Assembly (NCBI RefSeq): GCF_002975205.1
Contig: NZ_PCOC01000002.1
Span: forward strand, 1,069,001-1,133,000
Direction of reading: 5' to 3'
Source of the DNA: Ochrobactrum vermis
GTDB taxonomy: Bacteria > Pseudomonadota > Alphaproteobacteria > Rhizobiales > Rhizobiaceae
DNA length: 64,000 nucleotides
Position numbers and translations under genes: made by a program. Below the pieces are notes generated by a model. The model had not been told where the DNA came from and did not search any database. It saw nothing but the letters and a program-made list of their open reading frames with translations. Positions 8,862 through 17,494 of this stretch are shown piece after piece. How positions within the stretch are numbered: the stretch's first letter is position 1; the number at the start of each line of letters is the position of its first letter.

Positions 8862-10163
8862 TTACTGAGCGGCGGCAATTGCATCGTTGCCGCGCTTGAC
8901 AGCGTTTTCGAGCGCGGTCTTCGCGTCCTGTTTGCCGCCGAGCATGGCTTCAAACTCTTCGTTCAGAATATCGCGTACCTGCGGCAGGTTGATGAGGCGC
9001 ACGCCCTTGGAGTTTTCGGTCGGGGCTTTGCCCATCATCTGCAGGATTGGTGTTTCGCGACCTGGATTCTTTTCATAGAAATCCGACTTCTTGGTTTCTT
9101 CGTAAGCAGCCAGCGTCACAGGCAGATAACCGGACTTTTCGTGCAGTTTGACCTGAATTTTGGTCTGCGAGAGGAAGTTGAAGAATTCTGCGACGCCTTT
9201 GTACTGTTCGTCGCTAAGACCGGCGAAGACCCACAGAGCCGCGCCGCCGGGGATCGTGTTTTGCGGACCATGGCCTTCATAGTAAGGCAGTTGGCCAATG
9301 CCGTAATTGATGCCCGACTTCACGACGTCTCCGAGACCGCCGGATGATTCAGTCAACATAGCGCATTCACCCGAGGTGAAAAGCTGCTTGGCTTCTGACG
9401 TACGGCCGCCGTAACGGAACGTACCGTCTTTCGCGAGATCGGCGATCGACTGGAAGTGCTGTATGTAAAGTGGTGAATTGATTTCAAGCTTTACATCGGT
9501 GCCGCCGAGACCGTTTTCATTCGTACCATAAGGAACGTTGTTCCATGCAGCGAAGTTTTCGGTCTGAATCCAGGTCAGCCACGTAGACGTGAATCCGCAC
9601 GGCGCTGCACCACTGGACTTGATCTTTTTGGCAGCCTCGAAAACTTCCGGCCACGTCTTTGGCGGATTGTTTTCATCGAGACCAGCCTTCTTGAAGGCAT
9701 CCTTATTGTAATAAAGGATTGGCGACGAAGAATTGTACGGGAAGGACAGCATGGTGCCATCCGGCTTCGAGTAGTAAGCGACGATGCCGGGCAGATACTG
9801 CGACTTGTCGAACTTGAAACCGCCCTTTTCCAAAACTTCAGCGGCCGGAACCATCGCACCTTCGGCGGCCATCATCACGCCGCTACCGGCGTCGAATACC
9901 TGAAGAATTGCTGGCGGCTGCTTCGAACGGAACGCGGCAATGCCGGCATTCAGCGTTTCAGGGTAGGTTCCCTTATAAACAGGAACGATCTTGTATTCGC
10001 TCTGGCTTTCGTTGAACTCTTTCGAAAGCTCATTGACCATTTCGTTGTTGGCACCGGTCATGCCGTGCCACCATGCCAGTTCCGTCTGGGCGAATGCCTG
10101 CGAACCGATGGTGAGGGCGAGGGCGCTTGTCAGCGCCGAAGTCGTGATCAGACGGATAAGCAT
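8862..10163 (-). CDS. ugpB: sn-glycerol-3-phosphate periplasmic binding protein UgpB
   Basis: A 433-aa secreted solute-binding protein with signal peptide MLIRLITTSALTSALALTIGSQAFA and mature start near QTELAWWHGMTG. Several segments match UgpB closely, for example YKIVPVYKGTY, AGIAAFRSKQPPAILQV, YYNKDAFKKAGLD, the tryptophan-rich TWLTWIQTENFAAWN, and SGYLPVT. The start at 10163 follows GAGGAGGAAAC. UgpB delivers glycerol-3-phosphate or glycerophosphodiesters to UgpAE. It is first in the operon. In enterobacteria ugp is PhoB controlled; I see no clear Pho box in the 405-bp upstream region. Confidence 0.9.
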   Translation of the reverse strand: MLIRLITTSALTSALALTIGSQAFAQTELAWWHGMTGANNEMVNELSKEFNESQSEYKIVPVYKGTYPETLNAGIAAFRSKQPPAILQVFDAGSGVMMAAEGAMVPAAEVLEKGGFKFDKSQYLPGIVAYYSKPDGTMLSFPYNSSSPILYYNKDAFKKAGLDENNPPKTWPEVFEAAKKIKSSGAAPCGFTSTWLTWIQTENFAAWNNVPYGTNENGLGGTDVKLEINSPLYIQHFQSIADLAKDGTFRYGGRTSEAKQLFTSGECAMLTESSGGLGDVVKSGINYGIGQLPYYEGHGPQNTIPGGAALWVFAGLSDEQYKGVAEFFNFLSQTKIQVKLHEKSGYLPVTLAAYEETKKSDFYEKNPGRETPILQMMGKAPTENSKGVRLINLPQVRDILNEEFEAMLGGKQDAKTALENAVKRGNDAIAAAQ

Positions 10164-10568
10164 GTTTCCTCCTCGAGTGTGAGATTGCGTGAACATTCGA
10201 GCTCTCCTTTTGAGTGGCTCAAAGTTCCGACATCTGCGTTATATTCATTGCACTTATATGAATGCAATTTTTGTCAAAGGATCAACCTTCGATTCTTCCA
10301 ATGGCAGAATAAATTCGAAAACGATAGCGTTCAAAATGAAAAAAAACGAAAGGCAAGTGATAATCGTGGGGAGAACATGTGAATAGTCGAAGGTTCAAGA
10401 ATGCCTCCCTACTACATCATCATATGATATTTGAAGCTCGGGATCGGGTGGATTGACCAATGCACAAGACTGAATTGAATATACGCTCTTCGAATCTGGT
10501 CGGCGGTTTTTTTGGATTATTTGCCGTGACTGTACCTCACATTTCCCAACTTGCTGACAGGTGAATTT
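10164..10568. other. 405-bp divergent intergenic region between ugpB and a LacI gene
   Basis: No gene is supported here. The region is AT-rich in its middle (10300-10420). It should contain the ugpB promoter (leftward) and the promoter of the LacI-family gene (rightward). The only clear structure is the interlocked inverted repeat next to a TTGACA element at 10247-10277. Confidence 0.6.
10247..10277 (-). promoter_or_regulatory. Inverted repeat next to a TTGACA element upstream of ugpB
   Basis: On the ugpB strand, TTGACA (10272-10277) is followed within a few bases by an inverted repeat with perfect arms ATTGCA / TGCAAT (10247-10268) around a 10-bp centre. A second, interleaved pair ATTCAT / ATGAAT is also present. 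A good -10 at canonical spacing is not obvious. It is a candidate promoter/operator for ugpB, with the regulator unknown. Confidence 0.35.
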
Positions 10569-11603
10569 ATGCCGAGTGACGATCGCAAGAAAAGTCGCGT
10601 TACGCTTCTGGATGTGGCGCGCCATGCAGATGTATCACGCGCGACGGCTTCTCTTGTCATACGCAAAAGTCCGTTGGTGGGCGCGGCAACACGCGAGAAG
10701 GTGGAGAAGGCCCTGCGGGATTTGGGCTATGTCTACAATATGGGCGCAGCCAGTCTCCGTGTAGAGCGGTCGAATACGGTTGGTGTTATCGTACCGACAC
10801 TCGGTAATCCGTTCTACGGTGAATTGCTTTCAGGAATAGACGGTGTTGTTGGTGAAGCGGGAATGGTTGTTCTCCTTGCAAACAGTCACGAGAATTTCGT
10901 GAACCAAAGCACCCTCATGCAGCGTATGCGCGAGCATGGTGTTGATGGTGTGATTATCTCGCTGACGGCAGAAACGGCACCGGAGTTCATCGAACAGATC
11001 GCCGATTGGGGTTTGCCCGTCGTGCAGGTGCTGCGTCATGTGACAGATCGAGTTGACTATGCAGGTGTTGATTATGCCGGTGGCATGCGGCAGGCGGTCA
11101 ATCATCTGGCCATGCTCGGACACAAGGCAATCGCATTCGCTGTGCATGGCCCGGTTCACTCAGCATATCGCGAGCGTGTCGAAGGTTTTCGCGATGCGAT
11201 GCAACAGCAAGGTCTCGATCCTGCGATGATCGTTCGCTTGCCGCATACGATGCCGGAAATTGCCAGTGCTGCTCCGCTTCTCTTTCAAGATGGTAGGAAA
11301 CCGACAGCTGCGATCTGCTTTAATGACGTGGTTGCGCTAGGCCTTTCGGCGGGTCTTTACGATTGTGGGAGGAAAATTGGTGATGATTTTTCTCTTATCG
11401 GCTTCGATGATGTAAGCGATGCCGAAGCAACGCGCCCGCGATTGAGTTCCGTATCGACCCGACCTGTTACAGTTGGCCAGAATGCTGCCACATTGCTTCT
11501 TTCGCGTTTGGCAAATCCCGAAAAGCAGGCGCAACGGATCGTCAGTGAAACATATTTACAGGTTAGACAGTCCTGTGGACCGGTAAAAACTTCCGTCGTC
11601 TAA
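10569..11603 (+). CDS. LacI family transcriptional regulator
   Basis: A 344-aa LacI/GalR protein: N-terminal helix-turn-helix VTLLDVARHADVSRATASLVIRKS (about 10-35), hinge region, then a periplasmic-binding-like effector domain (GVIVPTLGNPFYGELLSGI... to ETYLQVRQS). ATG 10569 with AGGTGA upstream is preferred over TTG 10551. It is directly upstream of, and co-oriented with, an amino-acid-type ABC importer. An 18-bp perfect palindrome with a central CG, the hallmark of LacI operators, sits between them. The usual effectors of the family are sugars or their derivatives; the one used here is unknown. Confidence 0.88.
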   Translation: MPSDDRKKSRVTLLDVARHADVSRATASLVIRKSPLVGAATREKVEKALRDLGYVYNMGAASLRVERSNTVGVIVPTLGNPFYGELLSGIDGVVGEAGMVVLLANSHENFVNQSTLMQRMREHGVDGVIISLTAETAPEFIEQIADWGLPVVQVLRHVTDRVDYAGVDYAGGMRQAVNHLAMLGHKAIAFAVHGPVHSAYRERVEGFRDAMQQQGLDPAMIVRLPHTMPEIASAAPLLFQDGRKPTAAICFNDVVALGLSAGLYDCGRKIGDDFSLIGFDDVSDAEATRPRLSSVSTRPVTVGQNAATLLLSRLANPEKQAQRIVSETYLQVRQSCGPVKTSVV

Positions 11604-11616
11604 TCCGAATTAATGA

Positions 11617-11655
11617 TTGACGAATGAGGTTAAACGCATTTAGATCGATCTAAAT
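11617..11655 (+). promoter_or_regulatory. Promoter overlapped by an 18-bp perfect LacI-type operator
   Basis: TTGACG (11617-11622), a 17-bp spacer and TTAGAT (11640-11645) form a plausible sigma-70 promoter. The -10 is embedded in the perfect palindrome ATTTAGATCGATCTAAAT (11638-11655), which has a central CG as in LacI-family operators. Binding there would block RNA polymerase. The palindrome lies between the LacI gene and the importer operon, so repression of the operon by that LacI protein is the natural reading. Confidence 0.7.
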
Positions 11656-11709
11656 TTATTGCCGCCGGGAGGAAAAGTCGGCAAAATTCGCGTACCGGGA
11701 GGTTCAGCA

Positions 11710-12378
11710 TTGTATAATTTCAACTTCGCGCCTGTCTTCGCGTCGATGGATAAGCTGCTTGTTGGCGCATGGCAAACAATCGAGCTTTCATGCGCTGCCA
11801 TGGTGCTAGGTCTGATCGTCTCGATTATCTGTGCGGTGGGTAAGACCTCCGGACCAAAGCCGGTGCGCTTTATCATCGATGCTTATATCGAAATCATCCG
11901 CAATACGCCGTTTCTGGTGCAGATTTTCTTCATCTTCTTCGGGTTGCCGTCCGCCGGACTGCGTATGTCGCCGAACAGCGCAGCGCTGCTTGCGCTGGTC
12001 GTGAATTTCGGTGCCTACGGTACGGAGATTATTCGGGCTGGTATTGAATCCATTCACAAAGGTCAGGTCGAAGCAGGGACCGCACTCGGTCTCTCCAAAT
12101 TGCAGGTCTTCCGCTATGTCATCATGAAACCGGCTTTGCGCACCGTCTATCCATCGCTTACCAGCCAGTTCATCTACCTGATGTTGACTTCAAGTGTGGT
12201 CTCGGTGATTTCGGCAAATGAACTCGCAGCTGCCGGTAACGATCTGCAGTCCGCGACTTTTGCGAGTTTCGAGGTCTATATCGTAATCACCCTCATGTAT
12301 CTTGTCATGTCCATCGGCTTCTCGGCTATTTTCGCGCTGATTGAGAAGCTGGCATTCAAATACCCTTTGAGCCGATAG
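11710..12378 (+). CDS. Polar amino acid-type ABC transporter permease 1
   Basis: A HisQ/GlnP-type permease, 222 aa from a TTG at 11710 preceded by GGGAGG seven bases upstream. A TTG at 11659 would extend it by 17 residues that look non-coding. It has about five membrane helices and the family motif around ALGLSKLQVFRYVIMKPALRTVYPS (EAA-like loop). It heads the operon of two permeases, binding protein, ATPase, 2-hydroxyacid dehydrogenase and a small protein, downstream of the LacI operator. Substrate unknown. Confidence 0.82.
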   Translation: MYNFNFAPVFASMDKLLVGAWQTIELSCAAMVLGLIVSIICAVGKTSGPKPVRFIIDAYIEIIRNTPFLVQIFFIFFGLPSAGLRMSPNSAALLALVVNFGAYGTEIIRAGIESIHKGQVEAGTALGLSKLQVFRYVIMKPALRTVYPSLTSQFIYLMLTSSVVSVISANELAAAGNDLQSATFASFEVYIVITLMYLVMSIGFSAIFALIEKLAFKYPLSR

Positions 12379-12387
12379 GAGCAGACC

Positions 12388-13044
12388 ATGATCAGACCTT
12401 TCGGCTGGAACGAATTTCTTATCATCGTCTATGCGGCGCAGTGGACCATTGCTCTCTCTGCCATTGCCTTTGTTGGCGGCGGTATTGGAGGATTGATTGT
12501 CGCGCTGATGCGTGTTTCCGAGGCTCGCGTTCCCCGTTACGTAGCGCTTGGCTTCATACGATTGTTTCAGGGGACACCGCTTCTGATGCAGCTGTTCCTG
12601 GTGTTCTTCGGCCTCAATATTTTCGGTTTGGGCATCAATCCATGGATTGCTGCGACAATCGCGCTGACATTGCATGCGAGCGCTTTTCTCGGAGAGATTT
12701 GGCGCGGCTGTATTGATGCAGTGCCGCCCGGCCAACGTGAAGCGGCGACGGCACTGGGGCTGCGCTACTATAATCGCATGCGCTACGTGATCCTGCCACA
12801 AGCAGCACGCATTTCGGTTGCGCCAACGGTGGGCTTTCTGGTGCAGCTCATCAAAGGCACTTCGCTTGCCGCAATCATCGGTTTTACAGAACTGACGCGA
12901 CAGGGACAGATCATCAACAACGCAACATTCAGCCCGTTCATGGTGTTTGGCACGGTCGCGGCTGTCTATTTTGTCCTTTGCTGGCCGCTATCCATTTTGG
13001 CACGCCGCATGGAAACGAGGTTTTCTCGCGCTACAGCTCGGTAA
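12388..13044 (+). CDS. Polar amino acid-type ABC transporter permease 2
   Basis: A second HisM/GlnP-type permease of 218 aa, start 12388 with AGGAGCAGACC upstream. It has the loop GQREAATALGLRYYNRMRYVILPQAARISVAPT, which contacts the ATPase. It pairs with the permease 9 bp upstream to form the membrane channel. Confidence 0.85.
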   Translation: MIRPFGWNEFLIIVYAAQWTIALSAIAFVGGGIGGLIVALMRVSEARVPRYVALGFIRLFQGTPLLMQLFLVFFGLNIFGLGINPWIAATIALTLHASAFLGEIWRGCIDAVPPGQREAATALGLRYYNRMRYVILPQAARISVAPTVGFLVQLIKGTSLAAIIGFTELTRQGQIINNATFSPFMVFGTVAAVYFVLCWPLSILARRMETRFSRATAR

Positions 13045-13170
13045 TTGGGGGCTTGGGGAAGATGGTGAGCATTCCGGTCAATGTGAAACGACACGGCGTC
13101 AGGGAATGCACTGAGAAATAGAGAAACGGTGCCGGCGAGGAGACCGGCCCTTAATAGGGAAGGAATAAGT

Positions 13171-13971
13171 ATGACTATCACCAGACGTTTGGTTATGGCC
13201 TTGATTGGTGCGGGAGCTCTTGCAACGGTGCTGGCACCGACCGCATTCGCGCAGACTGTGGATGGCATCAAATCCGCCGGGAAAATCAAAATCGGTATGC
13301 TGGTCGATTTTCCGCCATTCGGTATCATGAACACCAGTAATGAACCGGATGGCTACGATGCCGATGTGGCGAAGTTGCTGGCCAAGGAGCTGGGTGTCGA
13401 AGCACAGATCGTACCGGTTACCGGTCCGAACCGTATTCCATATCTGCAGAGCGGACAGGTAGATGTTCTGGTTGCTTCCCTGGGTATTACCGAGGACCGC
13501 GCCAAGAGTGTTGACTTCTCTCAGCCTTACGCGGGCATTTCGATCGGCGTCTTTGGACCGAAAGATATTTCTGTCGCAAAACCAGAGGATCTATCCGGCA
13601 AGGCGATCGGCGTCGCACGTGCTTCGACACAGGACACAGCCGTAACCAAAGTAGCACCGAAGGATGCCAACATCCGTCGCTTCGATGATGATGCGAGCGC
13701 TGTGCAGGCTCTGCTGTCGGGGCAGGTTGAGTTGATTGGTCTCTCCAATGTTGTGGCTGCCGAGATCGAAAAGGCTGCTCCAGGTCGCTACGATCAGAAA
13801 ATTCAGCTCAGTCAGCAGGTGCAGGGTATTGCAGTTCGCAAGGGCTCGACGGAAATGCTCGATTTCGTCAATAAGTTCATCGAAAAGGCGAAGAGCGACG
13901 GCGAGTTGAACAAGATCCATGAAAAATGGCTCGGTGCGCCGCTTCCGGATTTTGTTTCCCAGGCAAAGTAA
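13171..13971 (+). CDS. Polar amino acid-type periplasmic binding protein
   Basis: A 266-aa SBP of family 3. Signal peptide MTITRRLVMALIGAGALATVLAPTAFAQ, then KIKIGMLVDFPPFGIMN and GYDADVAKLLAKELGV, typical of this fold. The ATG at 13171 is preceded by GAAGGAATAAGT; a CTG/ATG-like extension to 13129 is unlikely. It gives the importer its specificity. The ligand-site residues do not let me name the substrate, and the neighbouring 2-hydroxyacid dehydrogenase and LacI regulator suggest it may not be an ordinary amino acid. Confidence 0.85.
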   Translation: MTITRRLVMALIGAGALATVLAPTAFAQTVDGIKSAGKIKIGMLVDFPPFGIMNTSNEPDGYDADVAKLLAKELGVEAQIVPVTGPNRIPYLQSGQVDVLVASLGITEDRAKSVDFSQPYAGISIGVFGPKDISVAKPEDLSGKAIGVARASTQDTAVTKVAPKDANIRRFDDDASAVQALLSGQVELIGLSNVVAAEIEKAAPGRYDQKIQLSQQVQGIAVRKGSTEMLDFVNKFIEKAKSDGELNKIHEKWLGAPLPDFVSQAK

Positions 13972-14042
13972 GCTTTTGAATTCCGCCATGCCCGTTAATT
14001 GGCGGGCATGGCGATCCAGTCCACGAAAGTGAGTTTCTCGAC

Positions 14043-14822
<780 letters not shown>

Positions 14823-14854
14823 TTGCCTCCAATAGATTAGTAATGGAGTTTGAA

Positions 14855-15793
14855 GTGACGAACGAAGTTCTGCTCATCGAACCGATGATGCCGTTGATTG
14901 AAGAGCAATTAGACGCAGCTTACAAGGTGCTCCGGCTATACAAGCCGGAAGACAAAGCGGCGATTGATATAGCCCTAGGCACTATCCGTTCTGTTGTTAC
15001 TGGCGGCGGAACAGGGCTTTCCAATGAATGGATAGAGCGTCTGCCGTCGCTCGGTCTGATCGCTATCAACGGTGTTGGGACGGATAAGGTCGATCTTGCC
15101 TTTGCACGGGATCGCAACGTGCATGTTAGCACCACGCCGGGCGTTCTGACCGATGATGTTGCCGATATTGGCATTGCTCTTATGCTTGCGGTAATGCGCC
15201 ACGTCGCGACGGGCGATCAATTTGTGCGGGAAGGCAGATGGGCTGGCCGGGAAGGGTTCCCTCTTGGGGTCAGCCCCAAGGGTAAGCGTATTGGCCTTCT
15301 GGGGCTTGGTCAGATCGGGAAATCATTTGCGCGTCGTGCGGAAGCATTCGGCATGGAAGTGCATTATTGGAACCGCTCGCCTGTCACTGACACGAATTGG
15401 ATTGCGCACGTCACTCCTGTAGAGCTTGCGCAACAGAGCGACGTGCTTGCGGTTTGCGTCGCGGCTAACCCGTCAACAGCGAATATCGTTAACGCTGATG
15501 TTCTCGCGGCAATTGGAAGCAAAGGCTATCTAATCAATGTGGCTCGCGGCAGTGTCATCGACGAGGATGCGCTTTTGGCTGCTTTGAAAAATGAGGTTAT
15601 CGCCGGTGCCGGCCTTGACGTCTTCGTTAATGAGCCGACGATACGAGAGGATTTCCTGACCGCGCCAAATACGGTTCTGATGCCGCATCAGGGTAGCGCA
15701 ACGGTGGAAACACGTGTCGGAATGGGCGAGCTCGTGCTCGCCAATCTTGCAGCATATTTTTCCGGTGATGTTCCGCCGACCAAGGTAAACTGA
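14855..15793 (+). CDS. D-isomer-specific 2-hydroxyacid dehydrogenase
   Basis: A 312-aa NAD(P)-dependent oxidoreductase that interconverts D-2-hydroxyacids and 2-oxoacids (glyoxylate/hydroxypyruvate/2-ketogluconate reductase group). It shows the Rossmann loop GLLGLGQIGKSFARRAE and the catalytic Arg in NVARGSVIDEDAL, Glu in DVFVNEP, and His in LMPHQGSAT. A GTG at 14855 with GGAG eight bases upstream is preferred over ATG 14843, which lacks a ribosome site. It follows the ABC ATPase by about 30 bp and probably processes the imported compound. Confidence 0.82.
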   Translation: MTNEVLLIEPMMPLIEEQLDAAYKVLRLYKPEDKAAIDIALGTIRSVVTGGGTGLSNEWIERLPSLGLIAINGVGTDKVDLAFARDRNVHVSTTPGVLTDDVADIGIALMLAVMRHVATGDQFVREGRWAGREGFPLGVSPKGKRIGLLGLGQIGKSFARRAEAFGMEVHYWNRSPVTDTNWIAHVTPVELAQQSDVLAVCVAANPSTANIVNADVLAAIGSKGYLINVARGSVIDEDALLAALKNEVIAGAGLDVFVNEPTIREDFLTAPNTVLMPHQGSATVETRVGMGELVLANLAAYFSGDVPPTKVN

Positions 15794-15802
15794 GTTATTC
15801 CC

Positions 15803-16129
15803 ATGATTGTCAGACAGGCCTTTTTTGAAGGCACTATTCATGCTGGGCGCGAGGATGCGTTCAAAGCTTATGTCGCTGATACCCTTATGCCGATGTGGCT
15901 CGCTTTTCCGGGTATCAAGGAAGTGCGTGTTCTTTACGCTGTTGAACGCGACGAAGGTGCGCCAGCTTATCCCATGGTGCTTTGGACCATGTATGACAGT
16001 AAGGAGGCCTTGACAGAAGCACTTGCCTCACCTGTCAGATATGAAAGTCGGGAGGCCACGAAGGGCCTCCTGGAAATGTTCGACGGTCATATACATCACC
16101 ACGTTTTCGATCTCGCTTTTCAAGGGTGA
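15803..16129 (+). CDS. Small protein, probable dimeric alpha-beta barrel (ABM/EthD-like)
   Basis: 108 aa without signal peptide. The alternation of strands and helices (IVRQAFFEGTIHAGREDAFKAYV..., VRVLYAVERDEGAPAYPMVLWTMYDSKEAL...) resembles ferredoxin-like dimeric alpha-beta barrel proteins such as antibiotic-biosynthesis monooxygenase-like or EthD-like folds. It is the last gene of the LacI-controlled operon, 9 bp after the dehydrogenase. Near its end is a histidine cluster (GHIHHHVFD). Function unknown; an enzymatic or binding role on the imported compound is inference. Confidence 0.65.
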   Translation: MIVRQAFFEGTIHAGREDAFKAYVADTLMPMWLAFPGIKEVRVLYAVERDEGAPAYPMVLWTMYDSKEALTEALASPVRYESREATKGLLEMFDGHIHHHVFDLAFQG

Positions 16130-16141
16130 GATCGCACGCGG

Positions 16142-17182
16142 TTAGGCGCCCCATGTCCGCTCAAGGACATTGATCCAGTTCCCGTGAGCCAGCTTGACGA
16201 TGGAAGCATCGTCATAGCCGTGCTTGCGGAAGGCGTCTATGACGAGCTGGAGGTCGCCAACATCGCGAAGTGTCGAAGAAATCGTGGTGCCGTCAAAATC
16301 AGATCCCAGAGCCAAGTGATCAATCCCAATGCGATTGACGATATAATCGGCATGGCGGACAAGCTCACCCAGATCCGTATTTGGATCGCGTTTTCCATCT
16401 TCCCGCAAGAATGATACGCCAAAGTTAAGTCCGACAAGTCCGCCGGTATCGCGAATGGCGTCGAGTTGTTTGTCGGTCAGGTTGCGGCTTTGCTGGCAAA
16501 GCGCGTGAGCATTCGAATGCGACGCCACAAGCGGTGCATCGGAAATAGCGGCTATGTCCCAGAAGCCTTTCTCGTTCATATGAGAGAGGTCGACCATCAC
16601 CTTGAGTTCGTTGCAGGCGCGAATGAGCGCTTTGCCATGATCCGTTAGGCCAGGACCAATGTCAGGCGATGCCGGAAACCGGAACGGAATGCCATGGGCA
16701 AAAATATTTGGACGGCTCCAAACAGGCCCCAGCGTTCTCAGGCCAGCCTCATGCAAAACATAAAGAGCATCAAGGTCTTCGTTAAAGGCCTCTACGCCTT
16801 CGATATGGTAGACTGAAGCGAAAATTCCCTTGGCAAACGCGTCGCGAATATCCGCTGCCGTACGACAGATCCGAACCTTGCCTTCGGACGCCCGTTCGAT
16901 TTTCAGAAGGATCGCCGACATGGCGAGGGTTGCTTTCATCGCATCCGTCTGGCCTGGCGTCGCCAGATTGCCATTGGCGTCGAGTTCTCGTGAAGGTGAA
17001 GGCACATATACTGCACACAGACCGCCGCCTAACCCGCCTTTCTGCGCGCGTGGAAGGTCGATATGCCCGACATTTTCTCCTTCGAGAAAGCGCTTCTCGG
17101 GCGCGGAGGCATCCGACGACCATAGGCGCAACAGCACGTCGTTGTGACCATCAAAAACCGGGATCTTCTGTTCGGTTGCCAT
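16142..17182 (-). CDS. M19 family membrane/renal-type dipeptidase
   Basis: The 346-aa zinc metallopeptidase keeps the whole binuclear site: H13-x-D15 in FDGHNDVLL, bridging E128 in YHIEGVEAF, H201 in VDLSHMN, H222 in VASHSNAH and D295 in LGSDFDG. Family M19 enzymes hydrolyse dipeptides and tolerate a D-residue at the C-terminal position. No signal peptide is seen, so it should act in the cytoplasm. It converges with the LacI operon and is divergent from the dipeptide importer at 17495, which suggests that it digests imported dipeptides. Confidence 0.88.
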   Translation of the reverse strand: MATEQKIPVFDGHNDVLLRLWSSDASAPEKRFLEGENVGHIDLPRAQKGGLGGGLCAVYVPSPSRELDANGNLATPGQTDAMKATLAMSAILLKIERASEGKVRICRTAADIRDAFAKGIFASVYHIEGVEAFNEDLDALYVLHEAGLRTLGPVWSRPNIFAHGIPFRFPASPDIGPGLTDHGKALIRACNELKVMVDLSHMNEKGFWDIAAISDAPLVASHSNAHALCQQSRNLTDKQLDAIRDTGGLVGLNFGVSFLREDGKRDPNTDLGELVRHADYIVNRIGIDHLALGSDFDGTTISSTLRDVGDLQLVIDAFRKHGYDDASIVKLAHGNWINVLERTWGA

Positions 17183-17494
17183 GGGGAAAACCTTTTCAAA
17201 TCAAGTCTAGTATTTGAGAGAGGGGTGATGAACCCAAGCGAGAAAAATTGCAAATGCGATTTCGGTCACTCGATATGACTACCCTGCATGAAGGGCGATT
17301 CTTTTATGTAAAAGCTCTCTTTTAGTTTGTCCTCATGCAAACTCTGCATAGGGAGTGCAAAATTCTGCATTGGCCCGTGCGTTGGCTGACGTGATAGCGG
17401 GAAGATGGAAAAATATATCCGGAGATAGAGCGCCCTCGATACGGCTCCCAATTTAACGGGGTCCTTCCAAAGGCGCTGCAAGAGGAGCTCATCA
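17183..17494. other. 312-bp divergent intergenic region, dipeptidase / dipeptide importer
   Basis: No convincing gene is present. It must hold the promoters of both divergent units. A direct repeat, GCAAACTCTGCAT at 17337-17349 and GCAAAATTCTGCAT at 17357-17370 (20 bp apart, two helical turns), is a candidate binding site for an unidentified regulator. Confidence 0.5.
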
